A DNA stretch of 64,000 nt from an uncultured Eubacteriales bacterium (GTDB taxonomy: Bacteria; Bacillota; Clostridia; Oscillospirales; CAG-272), in assembly GCA_934402395.1 (NCBI GenBank), contig CAKRTQ010000002.1:1-64000 (forward strand), given 5' to 3'. The notes under the pieces are model-generated. The model was not told the origin of the DNA and made no database searches. It was given only the letters and a program-made list of their open reading frames with translations. Below, piece by piece: positions 26,509 through 35,498 of this stretch. Every line of letters begins with the position of its first letter. Positions within the stretch are counted from its first letter, which is position 1. A program made the position numbers and the translations under genes.

Positions 26509-27003
26509 TCAGTCGTGCGACTTTGTTCTTGAAACAGCCTTTATCTCAAGCTTTATTTCACCGCCGGGCGTTTCGACAGCCACAGTGTCTCCCGCTCTTT
26601 TTCCTATGAGAGCTTTGCCTATGGGTGCAAGGTCGGAAATCTTGCCGCTCATGGGGTCGGCTTCGTTTGAACCGACAAGACTGTACTCAAACTCCTCATC
26701 ATCGGTAATGTTATATCCCCTTACGGTAGAACCGACGCTGATCACGGAAAAATCGATTTTCGACTCGTCGATAATAACTGCGTTGTTTATCTTTTCCTCA
26801 AGCTCTTTGATGCGGGCTTCAACCTTCGCCTGCTCTGTTCTCGCTTCATCGTATTCGGCATTTTCGGAAAGGTCTCCGAAAGAGCGTGCGACCTCTATTT
26901 CATGTACGACCTCTGCGCGGCGTACATTTTTGAGGTAATCGAGTTCAGCTACCAGTTCGTTGTAGCCCTGCTGTGTAAATGTGAGCTTCTGTTCCTTAGA
27001 CAT
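26509..27003 (-). CDS. greA: Transcription elongation factor GreA
   Basis: Rescues backtracked RNA polymerase by stimulating transcript cleavage. The 164-residue protein has the N-terminal coiled coil with the acidic tip DLSENAEYDEARTEQAKVE, then the C-terminal FKBP-like domain with ISDLAPIGKALIGKRAGD. The start at 27003 has AAGGAG seven bases before it; the longer frame upstream would run into the protease gene. It is 40 bases after the S41 protease gene and co-directional with lysS, a common pairing in Firmicutes. Confidence 0.96.
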   Translation of the reverse strand: MSKEQKLTFTQQGYNELVAELDYLKNVRRAEVVHEIEVARSFGDLSENAEYDEARTEQAKVEARIKELEEKINNAVIIDESKIDFSVISVGSTVRGYNITDDEEFEYSLVGSNEADPMSGKISDLAPIGKALIGKRAGDTVAVETPGGEIKLEIKAVSRTKSHD

Positions 27004-27043
27004 CTTGATTCTCCTTGTATATGCTGTAATTTCAGACTGTATT

Positions 27044-28357
27044 TTATGCTGAGGGCTGTGCACCTATAATAGCGGTCAGTGCCGCATTCATCTGATTGTC
27101 CTCGGCATCTGTGATCTTATAGATGTTTTTATTTTTAAGCGATTCGTCAAGTTCAACAGCAACATCGGGGATTATCCCTATGCCGTCATACCCATCGGAA
27201 AGCGGCGGGTAATACATACGCGTGGTCATTTTGAGACCGCCCTCATAGCCGAACGCAGAGAGATCATAAATACTCTGCATAGTGCCCTTGCCGTACGTCA
27301 CAGTTCCTACGACCTTGGCAATTCCGTAATCCTTGAGAGCTGAAGTAAACAACTCGGCAGCACTCGCAGTGCTTCCGTTTGCAAGAACGGCGCACTTGCC
27401 GTTTACCTTGTCGCGGTATTTGGCAATATCGGACTTTCCTACATTGCAGGCGGAATATGGCGATGACGACGGATAATTCACAACGCCCACCTTGGTTGCA
27501 AGCTTCTGACTTTCATCCCGTCCGGCTGTGCGTATAACTATATCATTTTCACGAAGCATGAAGCTCAGTACAGCGGTTATTGAAGCAAGATCGCCTCCGC
27601 CGTTGTATCTGACATCAAATAAAAAATATTCACAGCCCGATGCGATGAGCGAATCCATGGCATCCGCAAACTGATGCGGTGTCGTGAGATTGAATTCAAG
27701 CAGCTTGATGACCCCGACCTTGGGATTGACGGTGTTTACGTGATACGTCACCGACAGCGCTTCATATGCACGGCGCTGGATGCTGAAGTCCATCTCTGTG
27801 CCATTGCGTCTGACGACAAAATCAGCAGTAGTGCCGGCTTCTCCTTTGAGCCGCTTGAGCGCGCCTTCAAAGCCAAGCTCGGCGACCGATGTTCTCTTGT
27901 CGCCTTCAATGACGGCAATTATAAGATCTCCCGGCTGCAGCCCCGCATCGAGCGCAGCGGATCCCGGCATGGTATTGGTGATCTCTATTGCGCCCTCGGC
28001 TGAATTGTCAATTACCATCACACCTATACCTACGCTGCTGCCTTCGTTGTCCGAATTCATTGCAGCAAATTCTTCGGGAGTGTAATAGCGTGCGTATCTG
28101 TCGCCCGCTTCTTCAACAAACCATTGCATAAGTCCGGAAAAATCCGAATCATCGTCTATTCTGAACAGGGCGTTGGTAGCGAGAAGCTCATATATCTTTG
28201 CAAATTTCGAATCGTTGGCTTTTGAATACGATTCCTCAAGCTCGGTGACTCTTTGACGGAACATCGACGAGCAAACGGCATATGCGCTCATAAATGAAAG
28301 CAATATTGCCGCAAGAAGCGTAAATACAAGCACCGACAGTGATATTTTCTTTGACAT
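27044..28357 (-). CDS. S41-family C-terminal processing protease (CtpA-like)
   Basis: A membrane-anchored serine protease of 437 residues. An N-terminal helix (about 7-30) is followed by an N-terminal helical region, a PDZ domain (about 100-185) and the S41 core. The nucleophile is Ser in LANGSTASAAELFTSAL, and the base Lys is in TYGKGTMQSIYDL. A Thr/Asp-rich end closes the protein. Such proteases trim envelope proteins. Next to ftsEX and an EnvC-type activator, this suggests control of peptidoglycan hydrolase activity, although the direct substrate is unknown. It begins 26 bases after the activator gene. Confidence 0.93.
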   Translation of the reverse strand: MSKKISLSVLVFTLLAAILLSFMSAYAVCSSMFRQRVTELEESYSKANDSKFAKIYELLATNALFRIDDDSDFSGLMQWFVEEAGDRYARYYTPEEFAAMNSDNEGSSVGIGVMVIDNSAEGAIEITNTMPGSAALDAGLQPGDLIIAVIEGDKRTSVAELGFEGALKRLKGEAGTTADFVVRRNGTEMDFSIQRRAYEALSVTYHVNTVNPKVGVIKLLEFNLTTPHQFADAMDSLIASGCEYFLFDVRYNGGGDLASITAVLSFMLRENDIVIRTAGRDESQKLATKVGVVNYPSSSPYSACNVGKSDIAKYRDKVNGKCAVLANGSTASAAELFTSALKDYGIAKVVGTVTYGKGTMQSIYDLSAFGYEGGLKMTTRMYYPPLSDGYDGIGIIPDVAVELDESLKNKNIYKITDAEDNQMNAALTAIIGAQPSA

Positions 28358-28383
28358 TTTTCTGCCTTTCGGATATTAGATGA

Positions 28384-29718
28384 TCAACTCTTGGGAATTG
28401 ATATGTAATTCAGCGGTTCAACGCGTCTGTTATTATATCTGAATTCTATGTGAAGATGATACCCTGTCGTTATACCGGTAAGCCCGACGAGAGCCACTGT
28501 CTGCCCTTTTTTCACCGCGTCGCCAACGCTGACAAGCAATTTTGACGCGTGACCGTAAACCGAAACGACACCGTTGCCGTGATTTATCATAACGCAGTTT
28601 CCGTAACCGGACGCAACGCCCGCATATATGACGCGACCTGCCTTGACTGCATATATCGGAGTTTTATTGGGAGCGGCAATATCCATGCCACCGTGCGTAT
28701 CCTTGTATCCTATCTCGGTCAGGTTGCGCTTTTCATCGAAATAAGATGTGATGCGCCTGTGCTGTACCGGAAGCGGCCACAACCATTCTGATGTTGAATT
28801 TTCGCGCTCCATTTCATCCTGAAGGGCTTTCTCCGCTTCGAGCTGCCTGCGTCTTTCCTCTTCGAGTTCTTTCTGCCTCAGCTCTTCTTCGATCTTCCGC
28901 TGCCTTTCTTCTTCCTCGGCGATCATCCGAGCAACGAGCTCATCAAATTCTTTGTTGGCAGCCTTCTGCTCCGCTTTGATCTTATCCGCCGCAGCCTGAT
29001 CGTCCTTTATCTTTGCTTCAAGCTCGGCAAGGAGCGCGGCATTTTTATCATCGAGCTCCTCGAGCTCAGCTTCCTTGGCATTTATTTTAGCTGCGGCTTC
29101 GTCGATCTTATTTTTGCTTTCTTCGAGTTCCGCTTTTTTTGCGTCAAGCTCTGCGCGCGCTTCGTCAACACGCTTCATCAGACGCTTATTGTATCCGATC
29201 ATGCCGGAAACACGTTCAATGCGCGAGAGAAGATCGCCGAGGTCTTCGGCGCCGAGCAATATGGCAATATAGCTCGCAGATCCCTCCTCATAGGTCATGC
29301 GCAGCAACCCGAGAAAATTCTCATAGCTCTGCTCGTATTCACTCTGCAGACGCTCGGTCTCCGCACGGCAATCCTCAAGCTCCGTCTCAAGCATGGTGCG
29401 CTGCTTCATCAGCACATCAAGCTGTTCAACATACACATAGTGCATATTGTCGTAAAGCTCTTTGCATACAAGAGCGTCCGCCTTGTTTTTCTCGGCATCT
29501 TTGATCTTGGTCGACAGTGCGTTGCCTGCAGCCGTAAGCTCGTTGAGTCTTTTTAGTATCGCTTCGCTCTGTTCGTTTTTTACATCGTTGTATGTTACAT
29601 CCTTGGCAGACACCGTAAACGGCATAACAGCGGAGACCATAACCAGCAAAGCAACAACACGCACAAAAATGAATTTTGCCTTTTTCCGACTTTCGACCGG
29701 ATTTTTTGTTTTGAACAT
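28384..29718 (-). CDS. M23 peptidase/EnvC-like murein hydrolase activator
   Basis: A signal peptide-bearing protein of 444 residues. The long coiled coil (about 45-310) is the part that binds FtsX in EnvC/PcsB relatives. The C-terminal LytM domain begins near 330. Zinc ligands are intact: DTHGGMDIAAP has the His and Asp, VYGHASKL follows, and GYHLHIEF carries the HxH. The domain may therefore be an active endopeptidase, unlike degenerate EnvC. Its place right after ftsX fits an FtsEX-gated cell-wall hydrolase. Confidence 0.92.
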   Translation of the reverse strand: MFKTKNPVESRKKAKFIFVRVVALLVMVSAVMPFTVSAKDVTYNDVKNEQSEAILKRLNELTAAGNALSTKIKDAEKNKADALVCKELYDNMHYVYVEQLDVLMKQRTMLETELEDCRAETERLQSEYEQSYENFLGLLRMTYEEGSASYIAILLGAEDLGDLLSRIERVSGMIGYNKRLMKRVDEARAELDAKKAELEESKNKIDEAAAKINAKEAELEELDDKNAALLAELEAKIKDDQAAADKIKAEQKAANKEFDELVARMIAEEEERQRKIEEELRQKELEEERRRQLEAEKALQDEMERENSTSEWLWPLPVQHRRITSYFDEKRNLTEIGYKDTHGGMDIAAPNKTPIYAVKAGRVIYAGVASGYGNCVMINHGNGVVSVYGHASKLLVSVGDAVKKGQTVALVGLTGITTGYHLHIEFRYNNRRVEPLNYISIPKS

Positions 29719-29776
29719 AATATCAAGAACCTTTCTTCATGAGCCGCGGAAAGCCACGGCGCCGGGCGGCGGAATT

Positions 29777-30748
29777 TTATTTATGCAAATTCCGTCTGAG
29801 CGACATAACGCTCGCTGCAATTCCTGTCAGAACACCGATGGCGATAAATCCTGCAATAAGGACCAATCTGAACTCCGAAAACGGAACAAACTCGATCATT
29901 TGCAGTTTTCCTGTGGCACTGCCGATTGCGTAGCGATATATTCCCTTGCTGATAAAATAGCTTATTATCGCCGAAAAAAGACCTATCACCACACCCTCTA
30001 TAAGAAAAGGTGCAACAATAAACGCCTTTGTGCCGCCGATATATCTCATAATGTCGATTTCAGCGCGGCGGGAATGCACCGCAAGCTTTACTGTGTTGAA
30101 TATTACAAATATGCTGACGAGCAGCAGGAGTACAAAAAACCAAAGAAAAACAAACGATATTCCGTTTTTCAGCCCCTCGGCATCGCTCGCAAGATCAAGA
30201 CGGTTATTCACTTTTGTGACGCCGTCTATCGAATGGAGCTCAAACTCAAGATCGCTTGCCTTTTCGTTGTCGTTGTAAGTGACAACGAACGAATCCGATA
30301 AGGGATTATCACCGTTTTCCTCAAGCAGCTCAAAAAGTTCGGGGTAATCCGAATATGTTTTCTTCATATCCTCAAGAGCATATGCCTTGGATATAAAGTC
30401 AACGCTTTTTACATTGTCAAGCTCTTTTATCCGATTGTATATTCGGTTTACATCGTCTCCGCCGAGGTCAACGTCAACATAAACGACCATCTCGTTGAGC
30501 ATACGCAAACGAAGAAGGTTGAAATTCAGATTTTTAAACAAAAGACCGAAGCATCCGAGCAATGTGAGACAGGAAGTCAGCACAAGCACCGAAGCGACCG
30601 TCATAATGCGGTTGCGCCACATGCTCTGCAATGCCAACCATATGAAATAAAACGGATTATATATTCCGCGTCCGTCGGCACGTTCACGCTTTATAGCTTT
30701 CGATGCGTCCTTATCCGGTGGCGCGGAATGTTTTTTTTCGTCACTCAT
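29777..30748 (-). CDS. ftsX: Cell division protein FtsX
   Basis: ABC-type permease of 323 residues. A cytoplasmic N-terminus rich in Lys/Asp (about 40 residues) precedes the first helix, a large extracellular domain (about 75-190) and three further helices near 200-320. The IDIMRYIGGTKAFIVAPFLIEG motif of MacB/FtsX permeases is present. With FtsE it transmits ATP hydrolysis to cell-wall hydrolases outside. The next gene downstream, 58 bases away, encodes the partner M23 protein. Confidence 0.94.
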   Translation of the reverse strand: MSDEKKHSAPPDKDASKAIKRERADGRGIYNPFYFIWLALQSMWRNRIMTVASVLVLTSCLTLLGCFGLLFKNLNFNLLRLRMLNEMVVYVDVDLGGDDVNRIYNRIKELDNVKSVDFISKAYALEDMKKTYSDYPELFELLEENGDNPLSDSFVVTYNDNEKASDLEFELHSIDGVTKVNNRLDLASDAEGLKNGISFVFLWFFVLLLLVSIFVIFNTVKLAVHSRRAEIDIMRYIGGTKAFIVAPFLIEGVVIGLFSAIISYFISKGIYRYAIGSATGKLQMIEFVPFSEFRLVLIAGFIAIGVLTGIAASVMSLRRNLHK

Positions 30749-30800
30749 TTTTTACCTTTCTTTCCCGTCAGAACAGGAAAAACACGGCACAATATGCCCC

Positions 30801-31493
30801 TCAGCCCTCGGCGGGCGGTGGCACACTGTCTGCCGCGCGATCGCCTATAACATGACCGTGCGAAATGTTTATAACTCTCTGCCCCAGCGTATCCACAAGA
30901 TTCTGCTCGTGAGTAACGACCACAACGGTCTTACCGAGTTTACGGTTGATCCGCAGCAGCATATGCATTATGTCAAGGCTCATTTTGGGGTCAACATTGC
31001 CTGTGGGTTCATCGGCAACGATGATATCGGGATTGTTCGCGATCGCGCGCGCAAGAGCAATGCGTTGCTGTTCACCGCCTGAGAGCTCACCGGGACGGTG
31101 ATCGGACTTGGCGTCCATATTCACGATGCGCAAAAGGGCTGGAACGCGCCGGCGTATCTCGCTTGCGGGCGTTCCGACAACGTGCATGGCAAACGCCACA
31201 TTTTCGTATGCCGTTTTGTCCTGGAACAAACGGAAATCCTGAAAGACCATTCCTATCTTGCGCCTGTAATACGGTATGGCACGCTCGGGAAGCTTGGTGA
31301 TGTCGATCCCGTCCACAAGTATCTGCCCCGACGTGACTTTTTCCTGTCTCAGCAGGACCCGTGTAACGGTGGTCTTTCCGGCTCCGGAATGACCGACAAT
31401 AAACACAAATTCGCCATCGTTTATTGTAAACGAAATACCGTCAAGAGCCGTTACATCAGCGTACTCTTTGACCACATTTTTAAATTCAATCAT
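30801..31493 (-). CDS. ftsE: Cell division ATP-binding protein FtsE
   Basis: ABC ATPase of 230 residues. Walker A is GHSGAGKTT, the signature is LSGGEQQRIALARA, Walker B is IIVADEPTGNVDP, and the H-loop VVVTHEQNLV completes it. FtsE pairs with FtsX. Position: 26 bases after the PucR-type regulator gene and 52 bases before ftsX. Confidence 0.96.
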   Translation of the reverse strand: MIEFKNVVKEYADVTALDGISFTINDGEFVFIVGHSGAGKTTVTRVLLRQEKVTSGQILVDGIDITKLPERAIPYYRRKIGMVFQDFRLFQDKTAYENVAFAMHVVGTPASEIRRRVPALLRIVNMDAKSDHRPGELSGGEQQRIALARAIANNPDIIVADEPTGNVDPKMSLDIMHMLLRINRKLGKTVVVVTHEQNLVDTLGQRVINISHGHVIGDRAADSVPPPAEG

Positions 31494-31519
31494 AAGATCA
31501 CCGCGTCAGTACGTCAGAA

Positions 31520-32605
31520 TCAGTATTTTACGGGCTTGGAGTTGAGGTACTGCTTGACCATGAGCGCCACCTTAAAGGTAATGGCGTGCTCAAATTCACG
31601 CAGGTCAAGCCCCGTGACCTTACGTATCTTTTCAAGCCTGTACACAAGCGTATTACGGTGGACAAACAGCTTGCGCGATGTCTCAGACACATTCAGGTTA
31701 TTTTCAAAGAAGCACTGGATCGTCATAAGAGTTTCACGGTCGAGAAGCTCAAGGCTTCCCTTTTTGAAAACCTCCTGCAGAAACATCTCGCAGAGCGTTA
31801 TGGGAAGCTGGTAGATAAGTCTTCCGATACCGAGATTGTCGTAGCAGATGATATTCTTTTCCGACTCAAATACACGACCGACCTCAATTGCGACCTGCGC
31901 TTCCTTGTAAGCTCTCGCGAGATCCTTGATATTGTCGACTATGGTGGATATACCGATCGAAACCTTCGTAAAGAACTCGGTGCTGAGCGTATCCGCTATC
32001 TTTACCGCGATCTTTTCGATTTCACGCATTTCGGTATTGGGTTTAACTTCCTTCACAAGCACAATGTCGCGCTCACCAACACTGATTATATAATCGCGCG
32101 GCTTGTCCGGGAACATATTCTGGAGCATTTCAAAGGGCATCATATCGGTCTTGCCATAGAACTTGATGAGCAGAACGACGCGGTACTCCTCGGTGTTGAA
32201 ATGAAGCTCCTTGGATTTGATATATATATCGCTCGGCAGGATATTGTCAAGTATGATATTTTTGATGAATGAGCCTTTGTCGTATTTTTCGTCATAAAGC
32301 TCTTTGATATTGGAAAGCGAAACAGACAGCATTTTGGTAAGCACCTCAGCCATCTTGTCCTCACCCTCGACAAAAACCGTGTACTCGGTTTTTACGCTGG
32401 TACCTATGGGACGGTATGTGTACCCCCCCTTGCATATCATATCCGATGAATAAAGCGGATCGTCACGCAGACCGGGCATAAATTCTCCGATTCTCACAAG
32501 CTCCGAACATGCAATGATATTATTTGACTCATCAATAACACCGATAGTACGGTCAACGGTGTCCTTCATTTGATGTATCACGCTTTGAAATAATCTGTTA
32601 GACAT
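31520..32605 (-). CDS. PucR/CdaR-family transcriptional regulator
   Basis: A protein of about 361 residues. An N-terminal sensor-like region contains an AsnC/XylR-type beta pattern with IGVIDESNNIIACSEL. A GGDEF-like middle domain follows (about 150-260). The C-terminal helix-turn-helix has CFFENNLNVSETSRKLFVHRNTLVYRLEKI, the typical PucR-type end. It probably controls its own operon, which includes the ftsEX genes. The start is uncertain: ATG 32605 has GAGGT 12 bases before it, and 32626 is an alternative. Confidence 0.88.
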   Translation of the reverse strand: MSNRLFQSVIHQMKDTVDRTIGVIDESNNIIACSELVRIGEFMPGLRDDPLYSSDMICKGGYTYRPIGTSVKTEYTVFVEGEDKMAEVLTKMLSVSLSNIKELYDEKYDKGSFIKNIILDNILPSDIYIKSKELHFNTEEYRVVLLIKFYGKTDMMPFEMLQNMFPDKPRDYIISVGERDIVLVKEVKPNTEMREIEKIAVKIADTLSTEFFTKVSIGISTIVDNIKDLARAYKEAQVAIEVGRVFESEKNIICYDNLGIGRLIYQLPITLCEMFLQEVFKKGSLELLDRETLMTIQCFFENNLNVSETSRKLFVHRNTLVYRLEKIRKVTGLDLREFEHAITFKVALMVKQYLNSKPVKY

Positions 32606-32665
32606 GGCTTGTTTCTTACCTCTCATCTGTACAATTTGACGATTTGTTTGTGAAATCTAACCTAT

Positions 32666-32694
32666 ATTTTATATCAAAAATTGTGATTTTTCAA
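32666..32694 (-). promoter_or_regulatory. Promoter of the PucR-ftsEX-greA-lysS operon
   Basis: On the minus strand TTGAAA, 17 bases, TAAAAT, about 60 bases before the regulator start. Confidence 0.7.
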
Positions 32695-32782
32695 TAGGTA
32701 AATATCGATTTTTTCAAAAAAAACGGATTTTTTTTGTGAATGTTGCCCTAAATGGAGCAACTTTTCCCCTGCAATGGATTCT

Positions 32783-33523
32783 TTATGCTTCAAATGCGAA
32801 ATAAATACACGCCAAAATGAACTCCGCAGCGCTTTCGGTACGCAATATTCTGGGACCCAGTCCTGTCATGATCGCCCCCGATTCAGATGCCGAGGTTGCC
32901 TCATCGGGCGAAAAACCGCCCTCGGGACCTATTATGACCGCCAGCCGCTCGCCTGCTGCGAGTCTGTTTTTCAGTTTGCCGAGCACCTCGGGTGCCGGGC
33001 GCGTTCCAATGCCCTCATAGCAAAAAAGCGCTGCCGCGTGAGACGATGCCATATCCAGCATTGCCGGAAAGTCAACACATCCGCCAACTGCCGGAATGCG
33101 TCCGCGCCCCGACTGCATAGCCGCCTCAAGTGCAATACGGGAGCGCCTTTCACGTTTTTTTTCATCATCTGCCGGCTTTACAACGCAATTCCGGCTGTAA
33201 AAAGGAATTATCCGCGCCGCGCCGCATTCAACGGATTTCTGTATCACAGTATCAAATTTATCGCCCTTTACAAGCGCCTGGAACACCGTTATATCAAGCG
33301 GCGGTTCGCCAACGCTTCGCTCTTTTTTTTTGATCAAAAGGGTCACGGTATCCGATGTAAATGATTCGGTCCGGCAAAAATAGTCGGTACCGCATCCGTC
33401 GCAGACTGTCAGAGCTTCGCCCGGACGCATCCTGAGTGAACGCGATACATGTGCTGCATCATTGCCTGTAAGAACTATTCTGCCATTTGAAATATCACTG
33501 TCAGAAACAAAGAAACGCGGCAT
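32783..33523 (-). CDS. rsmE: 16S rRNA (uracil(1498)-N3)-methyltransferase RsmE
   Basis: SPOUT-family methyltransferase of 246 residues acting on helix 44 of 16S rRNA. An N-terminal PUA-like domain (MPRFFVSDSDI, then HVSRSLRMRPGEALTVCDG) precedes the knotted SAM domain with VIIGPEGGFSPDEA and GPRILRTESA. The ATG at 33523 has GGAGG 6 bases before it. The longer frame from 33589 reads through the promoter and is rejected. In many Clostridia rsmE follows prmA, which is absent here. Confidence 0.95.
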   Translation of the reverse strand: MPRFFVSDSDISNGRIVLTGNDAAHVSRSLRMRPGEALTVCDGCGTDYFCRTESFTSDTVTLLIKKKERSVGEPPLDITVFQALVKGDKFDTVIQKSVECGAARIIPFYSRNCVVKPADDEKKRERRSRIALEAAMQSGRGRIPAVGGCVDFPAMLDMASSHAAALFCYEGIGTRPAPEVLGKLKNRLAAGERLAVIIGPEGGFSPDEATSASESGAIMTGLGPRILRTESAAEFILACIYFAFEA

Positions 33524-33560
33524 ACTATCCTCCGATACGGTGCTAAAACTTCCCGCATAT

Positions 33561-33589
33561 ATTATAACGTCACATATGCGCCTTGTCAA
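33561..33589 (-). promoter_or_regulatory. Promoter for rsmE (consensus)
   Basis: On the minus strand TTGACA, 17 bases, TATAAT, a perfect match to the consensus. Confidence 0.85.
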
Positions 33590-33616
33590 TCACCGGGCGC
33601 GAAAACATACAATAGC

Positions 33617-33645
33617 TTTACAAATTGAATGAAATATGATATTAT
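33617..33645 (+). promoter_or_regulatory. Promoter for the 33701 gene
   Basis: TTTACA, 17 bases, TATTAT. A second -10-like TATAAT occurs at 33654-33659, so the exact start is unclear. Confidence 0.55.
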
Positions 33646-33700
33646 ATTTATGTTATAATCACAGCATAAAGTCAATAATGATCAGGGAGGCAACGGTAAA

Positions 33701-34450
33701 ATGAAAGGTAATAATACACAGCGCGATGAAAAACTCAAAGCAGAGGAACTTATACTTGACGATCCGCGGCTGAAAAAAGCGGATAATTTTTGGTTTTACA
33801 ACAAGTGGAAGATCATTGTCGGCGCTTTCGTTGCCCTCGTACTCGGAATATGCATATGGCAGAGCTGCTCGAAGGAAAGCTATGACACGACCATAATGTA
33901 CGCCGGACCGTATCAGGACTTCAATGCCAAAGAGACCTTCAGCGGCATTCAGAGCGCACTCGGAGCTACGATTCCTTCGGATTATGACGGAAACGGCGAA
34001 AAAAACTGCGATATTGCAGTGCTTATAATTTACTCCGATGAGCAGATAAAGGAGCTCCGCGCCGAAGCTGCCTCCGAAAGCCGAAAGATCATTGTAAATA
34101 CCGAAATGAACACGCAGGAATTGCAGAAATTCGATCAGCTGATCCTCGCGGGAGAGTACTCGGTATGCCTTCTTGACCCGACGCTTTATCAGAGAGTGCA
34201 TTCAGCCGGCGGCTTCCGCAAGCTCTCCGATGTTCTGGGTTACACTCCGGAATGCGCCAACGATGAGTATTCAGTGCGTTTTATGGATACCGAATTTGCG
34301 CGTTATTTCGGCGCGTTCAAGAATATGCCCGCAGATACACTTCTCTGTCTGCGCACGCAAAGTGTTTTCGGCGGCAAAAATGCTGACGCAAAATACGAAG
34401 TGTCCCAGGAATTCTTCAAAAAAATGATCGAATTCAAACCTGACAACTAA
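33701..34450 (+). CDS. Single-pass membrane protein of unknown function
   Basis: A protein of 249 residues with a charged cytoplasmic start, one membrane helix at about 40-57, and a predicted external domain of about 190 residues. Cys64 follows the helix (WQSCSKE), but the charge pattern is not that of a lipoprotein. I know of no named domain. GGGAGG lies 10 bases before the ATG. It precedes the DMT exporter by 34 bases in the same direction. Confidence 0.75.
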   Translation: MKGNNTQRDEKLKAEELILDDPRLKKADNFWFYNKWKIIVGAFVALVLGICIWQSCSKESYDTTIMYAGPYQDFNAKETFSGIQSALGATIPSDYDGNGEKNCDIAVLIIYSDEQIKELRAEAASESRKIIVNTEMNTQELQKFDQLILAGEYSVCLLDPTLYQRVHSAGGFRKLSDVLGYTPECANDEYSVRFMDTEFARYFGAFKNMPADTLLCLRTQSVFGGKNADAKYEVSQEFFKKMIEFKPDN

Positions 34451-34484
34451 AAACGACAGATCGAAAGGACCATCCCGCAATACC

Positions 34485-35429
34485 ATGAACAAAAGACTTC
34501 TCGCCAATATATGCCTTTTTCTCACAGCAATAATCTGGGGATTTTCGTTCGTCGCCCAGGTCCTCGGCAGCGACTCGCTCGACCCGTTTTCCTTCAATGC
34601 GATCAGATTCGGCGTTGGTGCAATCTCGCTTGTTCCCGTGCTTTTCATTCTCGAAAAACGTCCGCAGGGTAGCGCGCTTACACCCGAAGCCACATCCGAT
34701 GACCTCAAGAAGCTCCGCATGACCGTTATTGCAGCCGCCGTATGCGGCACGGTTCTGTTCGGCGCATCATCACTTCAGCAGGCAGGTGCCCAGATCACCA
34801 AATCACCCGGCAGAGCCGGATTTATAACCGATCTGTATATAATCTTCACCCCGTTATTTTCGGCACTGCTGTTCAGAAAAAAGACCAAGCCTTCGGTTTT
34901 TGCAGGTGCGGTATTTGCGCTTGCGGGTATATATCTTCTCTGCATCAAGCCGGACGAGGGATTCAGCTTCGGTACCGGAGAGCTTCTCATATTCATCGGG
35001 TCGTTTTTCTGGGCGTTCCATATCCTTGCCATAGACCGCTTCGGAAGCAGCATTTATCCGCTGCGGTTTTCCTGTCTGCAATTTGCGGTAGTTTCAGCCG
35101 AAAGTGCAATATGCGCGCTCATATTTGAAAAAACAACAGCTGCAATGGTGTGGGAAGCAAGATGGGCAATATTCTTTTGCGGGGTTCTTTCCGTCGGTGT
35201 GGCATATACGCTCCAAACATACGGTCAGCGTCTTTCCGACCCGAGCTATGCCGCGATCATATTCTCGCTTGAGGCTGTTTTCGGAGCAATTGGAGGCGTG
35301 ATGTTCGGGCAGGATACATTCACGCCCGCCGGCATCGCCGGTTGCACACTGGTATTGGGAGGGATAGTGCTCTCACAGCTCGATCTCGGCAAGAAAAGAG
35401 CCGTCAAAACAACAAAAGACGAGAAATAA
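34485..35429 (+). CDS. DMT superfamily (EamA) transporter
   Basis: A permease of 314 residues with ten predicted helices and two EamA repeats. Seen are LTAIIWGFSFVAQ at the start, QITKSPGRAGFITDLYIIFTP in the first repeat, LIFIGSFFWAFHIL opening the second, and SLEAVFGAIGGV near the end. The family exports metabolites such as amino acids. The solute cannot be inferred. Confidence 0.92.
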   Translation: MNKRLLANICLFLTAIIWGFSFVAQVLGSDSLDPFSFNAIRFGVGAISLVPVLFILEKRPQGSALTPEATSDDLKKLRMTVIAAAVCGTVLFGASSLQQAGAQITKSPGRAGFITDLYIIFTPLFSALLFRKKTKPSVFAGAVFALAGIYLLCIKPDEGFSFGTGELLIFIGSFFWAFHILAIDRFGSSIYPLRFSCLQFAVVSAESAICALIFEKTTAAMVWEARWAIFFCGVLSVGVAYTLQTYGQRLSDPSYAAIIFSLEAVFGAIGGVMFGQDTFTPAGIAGCTLVLGGIVLSQLDLGKKRAVKTTKDEK

Positions 35430-35463
35430 ATATCTTTTTTGCTCAAAAACAACCTACGGTTTA

Positions 35464-35492
35464 TTGACATACTCTTTTTTTAGTGATATAAT
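35464..35492 (+). promoter_or_regulatory. Consensus promoter for a structured leader RNA
   Basis: TTGACA, 17 bases, TATAAT, with no mismatch. It drives a transcript starting near 35499 whose leader is about 270 bases long. Confidence 0.88.
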
Positions 35493-35498
35493 CAAACC

